Below are positions 1 through 11,062 of a DNA stretch of 64,000 bases, piece after piece. A program made the position numbers and the translations under genes. Numbering within the stretch: the first letter of the stretch is position 1; the number at the start of each line of letters is the position of its first letter. Origin of the DNA: Moniliella sp. 'wahieum' (lineage: Eukaryota > Basidiomycota > Moniliellomycetes > Moniliellales > Moniliellaceae). A model generated the notes under the pieces. The model worked only from the letters and a program-made list of their open reading frames with translations. It searched no databases and had not been told where the DNA came from. The stretch is taken from NCBI GenBank assembly GCA_003971905.1, contig RSEE01000006.1, forward strand, positions 124,001 to 188,000, given 5' to 3'.

Positions 1-3
1 CCC

Positions 4-87
4 ATGTCACACATCACACGTCGCACATTGCACGCACGTTCGTCTTCTTGCTGCCCGCTTCCCCCCCCACCACACCCGGCTGCCACG
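4..87 (+). other. In-frame upstream start giving a possible mitochondrial leader of glycyl-tRNA synthetase
   Basis: An ATG at position 4 is in frame with the ATG at 88 and no stop lies between. It would add 28 residues beginning MSHITRRTLHARSSS, which contain four arginines and no acidic residue, as in a mitochondrial targeting peptide. Fungal and animal glycyl-tRNA synthetase genes are known to make cytosolic and mitochondrial forms from alternative starts. The leader could continue beyond the left edge of the window. Its function here is inferred. Confidence 0.45.
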
Positions 88-2243
88 ATGACCACTGCTC
101 CGTCGCAGGTCAAGAAGGATGCGCATCCATGGGACCGCGCTCTGCTCGAAGGGCTGATCACCAAGCGCTTTTTCTACAACCCCTCCTTTGAGATCTACGG
201 CGGTACGTGTCCCTTGTCATCTCTTGTCTGATCTCAGATCTCAGATCTCACTTCTCACTGGCCAGCCTGCGCCTCCCCCTGTCTGCCCACTCGCCTCCTT
301 CCGTTTCTTTGTTTCCTTGCTTTCTTTTGCCTCGCGGAGCGCTGACAGCCCGTCTTGCTCTGGTAGGTTCGGGGTCTGTACGACTATGGTCCGACGGGCG
401 CGGCGTTGCAGGCCAACATTATCTCCGAGTGGCGCAAGCACTTTATCCTGGAAGAGGACATGCTCGAGGTCGACCCGACCATCATGACGCTTGACGAGGT
501 ACTAAAGACGTCGGGCCACGTGGAGAAGTTCACCGACTTTATGTGCCGGATGTGAAGACGGGGACATTTTCCGTGCGGACCACTTGATTGAAGGGGTGCT
601 AGAGGCGCGGTTAAAGGGCGATGCGGAAGCGCGTGCGTTGGAACAGGGCAAGACGATTGACAAGTCGGCCGATGCCCGGACGCCAAGGACGACAAGAAGA
701 CAGCCAAGAAAAAGAAGATCAAGTCGACGGCGGTCAAGTTGGCAGACGAGACCAAGGCGGAGATTGAGTACGTGTTGGCGCAGATTGATAACTACACCGG
801 CCCGCAACGGGCGAGCTGATCACCAAATTTGCCATCCGTGCCCCCGAGACGGGCAACGAGGTGACCGAACCCGTCGAGTTCAATCTCATGTTTTCCACGG
901 AGATTGGTCCGACCGGGACGCAAAAGGGCTACCTCCGCCCCGAGACGGCGCAGGGCCACTTGTCAACTTTGCCCGCCTTCTCGAGTTTAACAATGGTCGG
1001 ATCCCCTTTGCGTCGGCGCACGTCGGCAAGTCGTTCCGCAACGAGATTAGTCCGCGGGCCGGGTTGCTGCGCGTGCGCGAATTTGTCATGGGCGAAATTG
1101 AGCACTTTGTTGATCCCGAAGACAAGAGTCATCCCCGCGCTTTGCCGAGGTGGCGCAGTTGACGCTACCGTGGCTGCCCAAGGCTACGCAAGAAGCGGGC
1201 AAGACGAGCTTACCTATGCTACCGTGGGCGATGCGGTGGCGCAGGGCATGTGCGACAACGAGACGCTGGGGTACTTGTTGCGCGGATCTGGCAGCAGTTT
1301 CTGGAAAAGATTGGCATGGACACGACCCGTATCCGTTTCCGCCAGCACATGCACAACGAAATGGCCCACTATGCATCCGACTGCTGGGACGCGGAAATCA
1401 AAACGTCGTATGGTGGATCGAATGTGTGGGCTGTGCAGACCGAAGCGCGTACGACCTTACGGTCCACGCTCGTACATAAGAAGGACCTCGGTGCACCAGC
1501 TCTTGACCGAGCCCAAGGTGTACGAAAAGTACATTCCTACTCTCAACAAGAAACTGCTCGGTCCCAAATTCAAAAAGGACGCCAAGGCAGTGGAGGAGCA
1601 GATTCTTGAGATGGACCAAGCCCAGCTCGAACGCTTGGCCCACGCCCTCCAAGCGTGCCAAGCCACGATCACCGTCGGTGGCCAAGAGCGGGAGTTGAGC
1701 TCGGACTTGGTCACGGTGGAGCACAAGACAGTCAAGGAGCACACGCGGACGTACGTACCGAATGTGATTGAGCCTTCGTTTGGCATGGGCCGGATTTTCT
1801 ATGCCTTGCTCGAGCATGCGTTTTGGTCGCGCGAGGAGGATGCGCAGCGTGGCGTGCTGAGTTTGCCTCCGCTCGTGGCACCGTTCAAGGAGCTGATCGT
1901 GCCCATTTCGTCCACCAAGGAGTTCCAGCCCTTGGTGCGCGAGGTGACGCGCAAGTTGCGTGCGGCTGGCGTCGCGAGCCGGGTGGACGATAGCAATGCG
2001 ACCATTGGACGGCGGTACTCGCGCAACGATGAGCTCGGCACCCCGTTTGCCTGCACCCTCGACTTTGCGTCGTTGGAGAAAGGTACGATGACGCTGCGCG
2101 AGCGCGACACCACGTCCCAGCTCATTGGCCCGATCGACGAGGTGATTGCGGTCATCAAGGGCTTGTCGGATGCCACATTGACCTGGGAAGAGGCCCAGAC
2201 GAAGTTGCCCAGCTATAGTGGCGAACAGGATGTACAGCAGTAA
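88..2243 (+). CDS. GRS1: Glycyl-tRNA synthetase (class II, eukaryotic alpha2 type)
   Basis: Charges tRNA-Gly with glycine using ATP; needed for translation in the cytosol and, through a longer form, probably in mitochondria. The protein opens with an N-terminal block ending in [12 protein letters not shown]. An intron of about 160 bases follows (donor GTACGT near 205, acceptor near 366), then [15 protein letters not shown]. Class II motif 2 reads [20 protein letters not shown] (around 1020-1085) and motif 3 reads [17 protein letters not shown] (around 1780-1830). The C-terminal anticodon-binding domain includes [14 protein letters not shown] and [20 protein letters not shown]. The stop is at 2241-2243. 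The reading frame changes several times between about 553 and 1500 although conserved residues continue, for example one base short within the CGGATG and ACGGGGAC runs near 548-567. I treat these as assembly errors. The start at 88 is the cytosolic choice; an in-frame ATG lies at 4. Identity is certain; exact exon edges are not. Confidence 0.95.
230..257. repeat. Heptamer repeat GATCTCA x3 plus one degenerate unit
   Basis: Three perfect GATCTCA units and one CTTCTCA unit lie inside the first intron of the glycyl-tRNA synthetase gene. The array contains AGATCT palindromes. It is one of many 7-base-period arrays in this window. Confidence 0.85.
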
Positions 2244-2682
2244 GCTAACTCATCCCCTTTGTTCCTGTTCCTGCACCTGCACTGCACCTGCTCTTACTCC
2301 CTTTTGTTTCATTGTCTATCTTTCCCCATACCTATCATCGAATGCAACGCAGTGGTCGGTTGCTAGTAGTCTGTTAGAGGTACCCAACGTCCATCCAAGC
2401 ATGGGAACAGCATCAGGATATACAATTAGTCAAATCGAGGAGGAAGGATCTTAAACCGGGTGCAGAGACGTGGTGCGAGGGAAAGCGCGAAATAAGTACA
2501 CCCTGACACAAAGAAAAAAAGAAACGATGGACAAGAAAGCGGGGAGGAAGAAAAGAGGAAGAGGGAAGGGCATACACAACACCAAAGCGCGACACTGAAC
2601 CTGAACCTCAACGCAGTAGGAGACACAGTAGGGGGAGGAAGGAAAAAGGACGGGGGGGGGGGAGACAGGGGTCGTGCAGCCG
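2244..2682. other. Convergent intergenic region between GRS1 and UGD1
   Basis: About 440 bases between the two stop codons. It holds a pyrimidine-rich stretch, an A-rich purine segment around 2505-2560 and a run of about ten G near 2652-2662. No gene was recognised. Both 3' UTRs should lie here. Confidence 0.6.
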
Positions 2683-4235
2683 TTACGCCCAGACGGGGTC
2701 CTGAATTTCGGGGCCTTGCCAACCGAGTGAACGACCCAGCCGAGCTTGCGCAACGCTAGCGGATTGACAATGTTGCGGCCATCAAACAGGAAGGCTGGCT
2801 TCTTGACACTCTGGTAATCTTGGCCCAGTCCAAGGAGCGGAATCGTCCCATTCGGTAATGATCACCACTGCCTCTGCGTCCTGGCACGCCTCCTCGGCCG
2901 AGGCGGCAATGTGGACCTGTTTTTCGTACAGGTCCGCATCGGACTGAACCCCGGGCTCGGTCAGGTCGAGGAAGATCTGGTCCCTGGACACCTGGGGTCG
3001 TAGATGGAAATATGAGCATTCTCGTTGCGGAAGGCTTTGCAGATACTGATCGCTGCCGTTTCGCGCGTGTCGCCGGTATCCTTTTTGAATGCAAATCCAA
3101 GCACGGCAATCTTCTTGTTGGTAATTGTGTGAACAGCGTCTTGATGAGACCTTGTTGGCGAAGCGATCTCTTGCTGTACTCGTTCATCTCCACCACTTGT
3201 GCCCAGTACGCTGCTACCTCGGGAAGACCCAGACTCTCTGAGAGCTGTGTGCAACAGTCAGTAGACCTCATAGAGAGGGAATGATGAATGAGAGAGAGGG
3301 AGGGAGGGAGAAGAAAGAAAGAGAAAATAGGAGAATGGAGACGCACGTAAACCAAGTTGAGGATGTCCTTCTGGAAACAAGAGCCACCAAAGCCGACGAG
3401 GCCTTGAGGAACTTGGGCCCAAATTCGGGCGTCGAGGCCGCATGCATGAGCAAACCTCTTCAACGTTGGCAACGGTCGCTCGACAGATGGCGGCCATGGC
3501 GTTGATGGAAGAAATGCGCTGGGCGAGAGGAGAGCGTTGGCGGCGAGTTTGGAGAGTTCGGAGGACCAAAGACCAGTGGTGTAGATACGTTGCATGGGGG
3601 ACCACAGTTGTTGTACACCTCGGCCAGGGCGGCGGCAGCCTTGGTGCCGCTCTCGCTGGGCAGGGAGCCAATCAAGACGCGTCGGGATTTTGAGGTCGGA
3701 ATGGCGGTGCCTTCGGCAAGGAACTCGGGGTTGGACAGAATGTCAAAACTGCAGGCCCGGGCGCGAGTTGGATTCGAGAATGACACGCATCGAGGCCGCG
3801 GTGCGGCAGGGCACCGTTGACTTTTCCACAATGATCTTGGAGCTCTCTGCGACGGCGGCGATGCGAGGGGGTAGAGGCGACATAGGCCAGGTCGGCAGCA
3901 AAGCCTTTGCCGACGCGGGACTTTTTGGTGGGCGTGTTGACGGAGACAAAGATGAGGTCGGCCGTCGCGGATGGCAGCGTCAATGTCGGTGGAGAAGAAG
4001 AAGGGTTGCGGCCGCGGCAGCTCTTGACGACGTGGTCGAGGCCAGGCTCGTAGACGGGCAGGTGGTCCGAGTTCACGCCGCAATGAGGGTGGGGTTGACA
4101 TCGACAATGGTGACCTGGATGTGAGGGCAGCGCTGGGCAATGACTGAAGGTGGGGCCGCCGAGTAGCCGGCGCCGATTGCCAGCAGATCTTGCGGGCGGC
4201 GGGCGGGTGGGGGACGAGGCGGAGGGGACGACCAT
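2683..4235 (-). CDS. UGD1: UDP-glucose 6-dehydrogenase
   Basis: Oxidises UDP-glucose to UDP-glucuronate with two NAD+, supplying precursors for glucuronic-acid and xylose-containing cell-surface glycans. Near the N-terminus a Rossmann IGAGY motif is followed by VTIVDVNP-like and [15 protein letters not shown]-like blocks. Then come [30 protein letters not shown], and the catalytic-cysteine motif [16 protein letters not shown]. After an intron (3245-3346 on the plus strand, donor GTGCGT) the protein continues [38 protein letters not shown] and [13 protein letters not shown]-like segments. The end reads EIQDPVWA before the stop at 2683-2685. The start is the ATG at 4235. The frame is broken many times by single-base gaps, including around the Rossmann glycines, in the same way as in neighbouring genes. 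The family call is secure; UGD1 is the name used in Cryptococcus. Confidence 0.93.
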
Positions 4236-5170
4236 GGATGGGGGGGGGGGGGGGCAGGTGGAGGGGGCAGGCAAAAGGGAGGGATGGTCCGATGGGGTGG
4301 CGAGGGAGGCGTCTTTTATTGGCGGCTGGCTACCCGAGGCTGTGGGACGCAGGCGGGCGGGCACAGGAGCGGCGGCGTGGGCCAGGGTGCTGACAGGCGC
4401 TCTGGCTGGGCGGGGTGAGCGGCGAGGCGAGGGATGGGCGGGGCGGTAGGGGGGGGTTGGAGGCGTGCTGATCGGCACGTGCGCGTGGGCGAGTGCGGGC
4501 GAGTGCGTGCTGGGCAGTGCTGGGCAGTGCGGCGACTGGCTGGGCGGTGTGCGCGTCGATCGGAGGGCGCAGACTCAGATTCGATGCAGACAGTGTCGAT
4601 CAGCATCGGTCACGCCGCCCAGGCACCCAGCCCAGCCCTCGGTTGCTGGCGAATACCGGTGGGCAAGCGCTTGGCAGATCCATCTCCGACGCCTGTCCTC
4701 CTCCAGCGCCCTCCTCCCGCCCCCTTTCTAGGCACCCGAGGCGGCCGCGGAGGAGCAGGCACGGGGCGGTGCTGTGGGTTCTTCGGCTGCTGCGCTTCGG
4801 CATTCGATGTCCAACGTCGATTGTCGACGTTCGACGTTCGGCTGGGACGTGGGGGGGGTAGCACTTAACATTAACGTTTAAGCTTAACTAGAGCGAGGCC
4901 CTAGCAGTTCCTAGATCCTGCTTCAAGCTCCAGCGTGCCAAGCCCTGCCATGCTCCGCCTCCCATCTCAATTTCATCTTCTAGTGCACACAGCCAATGCC
5001 CAATGCGCCTCCCCGAACCCCCATTTCATTCTAACCGTTCGCCAGCCTCGACATTCTCTCCTCCGGTCATATCAAAACAGGGACTGGGCACTGATCGAGA
5101 TCCGCCAGTGCCTTCCAACTCTTGCCTGTCTAGGCCATGCGAACAGCCATGCCTAAGTGCTCCGATCAAG

Positions 5171-5212
5171 TTCAAGCTTCAAGCTTCAAGCTTCAAGCTT
5201 CAAGCTTCAAGC
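5171..5212. repeat. Heptamer array TTCAAGC x6
   Basis: Six perfect tandem copies of TTCAAGC, carrying the palindrome AAGCTT at every junction. A second, shorter block of the same unit lies at 5238-5257, separated by ACTAGTC-type phrases. Confidence 0.95.
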
Positions 5213-5237
5213 TCAAGTGACTAGTCCTAGTCACTAG

Positions 5238-5257
5238 TCAAGCTTCAAGCTTCAAGC
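5238..5257. repeat. Second TTCAAGC heptamer block
   Basis: About three copies of the unit found at 5171-5212. It directly follows a GACTAGTC/CTAGTCA block (5218-5240) that is also close to 7-periodic. Confidence 0.8.
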
Positions 5258-5865
5258 GACGAGTGACATGCCATTGTGACATGCTATGTGACGCGATGAC
5301 GGGGTGCCGGTGACCGATTAAGCTGCCATGTCAACTTCAACGAGCGCCAAGGGCCCGTGACCTCGGCGAAACGGTAAAAGGTGACCGAGCTGATCTGCGC
5401 GTAGGCACCTCACGGTGCCGGGGTCTGCCGGGGGCCGTGCCCTGCTGCCCCTGCTGCACTTCTCCATCGACCCAACACGCGGGGGCAATAGATGACGGGT
5501 ATGGTCCATGATTGATGAAACGAGCAAGTACGCAGAACCTTCCCTGGCTTTGCAAGAGTTTGATGCCTCGGTGACAGCAATGCGGTGCTGGTGCGGGTGA
5601 GGGGCGAACAGACAAGAATGAGGTGAGACCTGAGGGAGACTGATGGTACTGATGGCCCATCATCTCACCCTTTTCGTCCTGATGATCGTCGTTGAGGAAT
5701 TGGAGCCGCAGTCAACATATACAGGCAAACCAGAGTGCACACTCCTTGTGTGCCCACGGGCCACGGCCTCGCCCTGCAGCATAGGCTGGACGATCAGCAC
5801 CAGCCATCATCTGACTGGACCGAAGAGAGAGGGGATACGAGATACGTGTGCTTGTTGAACCCCAT

Positions 5866-7008
5866 TTACAAAAACGAGGACCCCGATGCGGCAAACCGAG
5901 TTGAAAGCGTGGCCGCCTCGGCAATCTTTTTCGCCTTTGCCGACTCGTCCAGCAACTTGCCCCGGCGCCCAAGGCCGCTTCGCGGTCCCACACAAAAGGC
6001 TGTGGCTGAGAGGAGGACGCGCGGGGAGAAGCGGACCGGTCTCGTTTCCGATCGCGGTCACTGCGAGACGGGTGGGAGCGGTGGGAACGATGGGAACGGT
6101 GGGAACGATGGGACCGCTCGGCTTCCTCCTTCGTCTCGCTATGGCGGGAAGAACGATGAGAGCGAGAATGGCGACCTTCCCTGTCCTTATCCTTCTCCTT
6201 ACCTCTCTCTTTCTCTTCCTCCCGGTCCCGGGACCGATGGTGGTCATGGCGATGACGGTGGCGATGCCGGCTCGATTCGTCTTTGCGGTCGCGGTCGCGG
6301 TCGCGGTTGACGCTGCCCCTGCACCTCGCTCCGTCTCTTCTCGCGATGCTGGTCCAAGAGGGACTGCGAACGGAAGGATCAAACCGTGAGATCTCATCAC
6401 GAAGAAGCTGGGTGCGCTGACGCTCCCTTGCCTCTTGGGACTGTGCGGCCAGGTCAGACCCGGCATGGACAGGGCGCTACTTCGCCCCGTACTTCGGCCG
6501 CTTCCCGCGCCTGGCGCTCGGCCGGCGTCTCGGTCCAAAGCGTCCCTGCGTCAGTTTGGGAGGAAATGCCAGAGCGGGACTGGACCCGTCCGGCTGGCCC
6601 CGCGGCCTGGGAAAATCCACGGTTCTTCAGCTTGAGCGGGTTCCCGATCACGGACTGCAAGTTGGGACCCGGGAGCGGCGTGAGCATCCATTCGTCTCGA
6701 GATGGGGGCGCGTTGGCTGCGTCCTGCTCGGCCTGGGGACAGTGAGTGGGGGTTAGCACTACGTATGGTTTGAGGTGAGTCATGGAAGAAAAAACACACC
6801 TGCCGTGCGGCGTGCATCCGTTCTTCCTTTTGGCGAAAGGCATGCTCGGCGGCATCCATCCCGGCGGGCGCGCGGGTGCCTGGGCGTGGGCGGTGCAGGC
6901 AAGGGGCCGACCTCGGGCTCGGAGCTGCTATCAGAGTGCTGGGAGGGCGATGCAGACCGGGGTGGGCCGTTGGGAAGCCAGGCCAGGCGGGAGGCTGGGG
7001 CCGATCAT
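5866..7008 (-). CDS. GPALPP-motif / DUF3752 nuclear protein
   Basis: Role unknown in detail; the GPALPP family is usually nuclear. The protein starts MIGPSLPPGL, a GPxLPP motif, and a second one, EVGPLPAPP, follows. Downstream come AEHAFRQKEERMHAARQ, then after a 67-base intron (6733-6799 on the plus strand, donor GTGTGT, branch TGCTAACC) the DUF3752 core RDEWMLTPLP, GNPLKLKNRGFSQ and LWTETPAERQAR. The C-terminal half is an Arg/Asp/Ser/His-rich low-complexity tract (about 6350-6050), like splicing-associated proteins, and ends KLLDESAKAKK...SGSSFL before the stop at 5866-5868. The start ATG at 7008 puts the first GPxLPP motif at residue 3. Several single-base frame changes are present. It is divergent from the Rab-GAP gene across a 290-base gap. 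Confidence 0.8.
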
Positions 7009-7300
7009 CGCTGGGGACGATGTCGGTAGTTGCAGAGCGGGGGTTGCGCGTTACGCGTTACGACGGCCAGCAGCGGAATGGGAGTGGGCGGGGCTGCGGT
7101 TGAAAGTTTGCACAGGCGGGCGCTGGCGCCACCCAGAGGAAACTGCAATTTCAAACGAAACGGATTGGTGTGCGGCCGTGGGCGGCGCAACGCCGCTCGC
7201 TCCACCGCATCTGTCTTGGATTGGGCGCCTCCTCAGGCCTCACCACCACCACCACCGCATCCATCCCAGCCGCTCCTGGAGAGCCCGCGTTGAATCCACC
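7009..7300. promoter_or_regulatory. Divergent promoter between the GPALPP and Rab-GAP genes
   Basis: About 290 bases separate the two start codons on opposite strands, so both core promoters must lie here unless 5' UTR introns exist. No TATA box was seen. CAC/CCA runs occur near 7240-7265. Confidence 0.5.
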
Positions 7301-10112
7301 ATGGCCACCACGGCGAATGACCCCGCATCGCCTCACCCTCTCTGCCCACCACCACCGCACCACCCCACCCCCGCCCCCGCCCCCCACCTTCCCCGCACAC
7401 GCTCCTTGCGCAAACAGGCGCGCGCCGCTGGCCGCCGCAAGACCTCCCCTCCCCGCGCTCGGACCTGCTCCACGAACAGCCTCCTCCTCCGCTGCCACCC
7501 GCATCTCCCACGCTATCCTTGTACTCCTCGCCCCCCGCCGCGACAGTGCCCGCTAGCCTCGCCCGCCTCCCCCCTCCTGTCTCTAGACCCGCCGCCAGCC
7601 CCAGCCACCAGGGCCGCCCTCTGCACCCCACCGGTCCGGACACCTCGGCACACAACGCAACCACCAGGGTGCGACTGCGGACTTTCCCTGCGCCTGCATT
7701 ACCGATGTTTCGGAGCGGTGCCTCCCGCCCTAGCTCTGTCAGTTCCGATGGGGACACAACTCGCAACAGCTTTTTCAGCGCCGGTCACGCTAGCTTGCAC
7801 TCGCCCTCTACTCTCTCTATCGACCAGGACCATAACGGTGGTACGATGGGCCAGGGAAGGAATCACCACCAATCCCTGCCAAGCCCAGTACACCCGCATC
7901 GGACTCGCGTCACGTAGTCGACGACGCGCCCCAGTCCCATGATGTCCGACCCGAAGTGGCGATACTACCGCAACCCCCACACCCCAGCATGGACTGTTAC
8001 CCTCCAGTCCTGGCGATGAGGGGGGCGATTTGCAATCCAGGGAGAATAGAGACGAGCCCCTGTCGAGGCAACCGGGCACGCCAACCGTCCACCCCGAAGC
8101 ACGACACAACACGGTCTTTTCCGCCGGTCTCGAGGATGAGGAGGAGACAACTCTTTCCGTATCCACCGACCTACCCCATCCCACTCGAGCACCTACTTTT
8201 GTTCAAAGCCCCGACTCGATGCCATCAGCCTTTATGTTCCCTGATTTGACCTCGCCGACGCTAGACGCGTCGCCCAATCCGCTGTCGCTCCAGCCAGGGC
8301 CGGGCACAGGAGATGCGGCGTTCTGGGACATGGTCCTAAGAGGTACGTGAACCATCATTTTCTGGCGGTGCGTTCCGTGTATTAACCTTGGCCTGCGATT
8401 AGACTACCAGCGCGTAGCATGGCCGAGCCGGAACGCCTTGCGCAAGCTATTCAACAGGGCATCCTTCCCAGTACCGAGGAGCCTTGTGGCGTGAAATGAG
8501 CGCCAGTCGAGATGCGGATCTCGAGGCCAAGTTCCACGAATACCTATCCGAACCCAGCGACCAGGACGAGGCGATCCAGCGAGACCTGGCAAGATGTGCA
8601 GATGAGCTGCCCTACTGATGATCCTGCCCAAGGCCAGCAGCAAGTGTTCCAGGTGGTCAAGGCGTATGCGATGCACGATCCAGAAGTGTGCTACCGCCCG
8701 GGCTTGCAGTTCCTGGTGCGCCCCTGTTACTGGTGATGAGAGGCCGAGGCGTTTTGCACCCTGGTAGCACTCATGCGCACCTACAACCTCCGTGGCCACT
8801 TCCTATCTGGCATGCCGGGTCTGAAGCTTCGGCTGTACCAATGTTCTCGCCTGGTGGAAGAGGAGTTGCCGCAGCTGTATGCCCATCTGGCCCGGAGTGG
8901 AATCAAGTCGAGTGCCTATGCTTCGCAATGGTTTATCACGCTGTTCTGCTACCATGTCCTCTCCCCGTTGCCTACCGTGTGCTGACACTGTGTTTGCTGA
9001 GGGCGTGGATGCGCTGTTTCGGTTTGTCTTGGCGTTGCTTGCTGCGTACGAACGAAGGCAGGTACTCACCTGGGTCCGCATGAGACGGTGTTGTTCCTCA
9101 AGAACAACATGTTTGACGCCTACCACCTCACGCCGTCGTCGGGATGGGAAGGGGACTTGGCTGCGGTGGACAAACTGGTGCAAGATGCCGAGGCGGCACG
9201 AGATTGGGCGAGCGTAGCTCGTCTGAACCAGTACGCGACCGAGTTTCAAACCACCCTGGAACGAGCCTCGATGCCGTTGCAAGAGATGGAGTCGCTGCGG
9301 CAGGCTACCTGGCACCTCGCTGCCCAAGTCAAGGAGATGGAGGAAGACATGGCCCGCCGCCAGTCGGCGCACATGGAGCTGGCACAGCAAGTGTCACATG
9401 CTACGCTGCAGAAAGACGAGGTGGCAGAACAGTTGGTGCACTACAAGACCCTCTATGCCGAAGCGGCCCTGGCTCTGGAACAAGCAACGCTATCTCCGCC
9501 CCCACAGCCGGCGCCTGCGCCTGCACCGGCACCAGCACCTGGCTGGACCAGTTGGGCCACCCGAGCTCGTACCTCGACCCCCGCCTCGCGCTTGTCGACC
9601 GCCAGCGCTTCGACGGCCGTGTCCCATTCCAGTCGGTCCACCACCACCACCTCCCCGTCCTCCGCATCGCGCCCGAACCAGCTTGCCCTCGTCCCACACC
9701 GTCGCCCAGTCCGTCTCCTCCGCCATGGCGTCCTGGGGACGTTGGATGTCGCGCGAAGCACGCCGGCCCCCCCTGCGCCTACACTGGACAAACCTCTTCC
9801 CAATCCGAATTCGAACCGACTCTGAGCCCGGCACAGTCCTTGACGCCACCGCCGTTGCCGCCACGCAAACTACCCCCTCTCCCGGTCCGCACGACCCTTG
9901 GTTCAGCCTCCCCCCCACCCCCCCTCCCCACTGGCTCCACCGCCGTCGGTGCGATGAGTGTAACTCCCTCCGAGGCCGAGGGGGAGGACGCAACGCCGAA
10001 CGGCAGTCCGACCGCTAGCCGCGGCCGAGCGAAAGTGGTCACAGTCTCAGTTCCGAGATGGAGTCGGTCAACTTGCAGGTATCGACCGAGGGAGTTGAGT
10101 GTTCAACGTTGA
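7301..10112 (+). CDS. TBC-domain Rab GTPase-activating protein (Gyp5/EVI5-like)
   Basis: Predicted to stimulate GTP hydrolysis by Rab GTPases in membrane traffic. The N-terminal third is Ser/Pro/Thr-rich and disordered. An intron of 60 bases (8343-8402, donor GTACGT) lies just before the TBC domain, which begins DYQRVA-like. TBC features in order: GALWREM-like, KFHEYLSEPSDQDEAIQRDL with the arginine finger in IQRDLAR (about 8510-8600), AFCTLVALMRTYNLRGHF, GMPGLKLRLYQCSRLVEEEL, SGIKSSAYASQWFITLF, and TVFAEGVDALFRFVLALL. A coiled coil (9150-9480; AAQVKEMEEDMARRQSAHME) and a Pro-rich tail with PPPLPPRKLPPLP follow. The spot of the glutamine finger (normally YCQGL) reads YRPGLQ. The C-terminus is uncertain because frames switch in Pro-rich sequence; ends at 9825 or about 10112 are possible. 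The order TBC then coiled coil fits Gyp5/EVI5. Confidence 0.82.
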
Positions 10113-10138
10113 ACGTTGACGTTCAGTTGACCGTTGAG
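10094..10138. repeat. Degenerate GTTGAAC heptamer cluster
   Basis: Consecutive units GTTGAGT, GTTCAAC, GTTGAAC, then GTTGAC, GTTCA, GTTGACC, GTTGAGG. Its centre is the 12-base palindrome TTCAACGTTGAA. It lies at the extreme 3' end of the Rab-GAP gene. Related phrases occur near 20045, 27651, 27804 and 33437. Confidence 0.75.
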
Positions 10139-11062
10139 GCCCCAAAGGCGAATGCGGAATCTGTTTCCATGCCAGAAGGCTTGGCTGTGCCCTAGTATTG
10201 GCTGGAGTCCAATATCCAATGGCGATCGCATGCCGAACGATTGCATGTATGTTGTACCGTAGACCATTTGTCGGTTTCTGGTCGTGGGTGCGTATGGGAG
10301 GTGTGTGCGGGACTTCGAGCCAGTGTGCTCCACTTAGCCGGACAAGACCGGCGATGGAGTTGTGCTTTGTCCGTGCCCCTCGAACGCGGATGGTAGCGCC
10401 AGGTAGTTGACTGTAAGCGTCAACTTGTACATCTACTACGCCACACCCGACTGAATCCCGTCAGGAATATACCGGCGGGGACATTGCAGGGCATGTGATT
10501 TCTACAGTGGTGCCGTGCTCGATCACAAGTCCTCTCCAACCGCTTCAAAGGGTCAAACCGGCCAGGATGAAACTAAAGGAACCCATCTGTTTTATATACA
10601 GCAGAGGGGAGGTAACCCCATTTAGGCCAGGAGAAATACTAGGAGAAAGGCTGCAACCTTTGGGAGACTCGACTCCCACTGCAACCAGCCAAAGGGTTTT
10701 TTCCTGTGGAGACTGTGTACTAAGTATATGCTCGATAATGCTTTTCTGTGGCTGAAAACTGTGCTGAGAATAGGAAACGAGGAGAGAGAACAATCAAGGA
10801 GAGATGAACAGGGGAAGGAAGAAGGGGGTGGAGGAGACAGATGATAAATACCAGGTTAGTACAATGATGGTTCAACCCAGCTGCAAAAACTTTTCAACGC
10901 ATACAGTCAACTATACCCTTTTGGGGCGCATGCGATTCATCATGCGTTTAAGAGTTTTTCTATATGTCTCGAAGAGAAGACAAGGAACTTCGAGGGGAAG
11001 CAGCACAGTAGCGTGAGCGCAAATCTTTCGATGTATCCAAACCATGCGTTCCTCTCGGATCG
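10113..11062. other. Convergent intergenic region
   Basis: About 950 bases between the Rab-GAP gene and an unrecognised minus-strand gene. Lower GC than the surroundings; a purine-rich segment spans 10770-10830. No gene, RNA or mobile element was recognised. Confidence 0.55.

Larger units (their letters stand above)
4236..5865. other. Long intergenic region upstream of UGD1
   Basis: About 1.6 kb. The first 250 bases are strongly G-rich on the plus strand and include a run of about ten G near 4242-4253. Heptamer-like phrases (CGACGTT, TTAAC-containing units) occur at 4806-4890 and palindromic heptamer arrays at 5171-5257. I saw no convincing gene; the open frames across it are GC-driven. Confidence 0.55.

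Noticed and set aside
6782-7942. A 386-codon plus-strand open frame across the GPALPP/Rab-GAP boundary
   Set aside because: It crosses the start of a well-supported minus-strand gene and the Rab-GAP start, has Pro/Arg/His-biased composition and no recognisable domain; GC-rich DNA opens such frames by chance.
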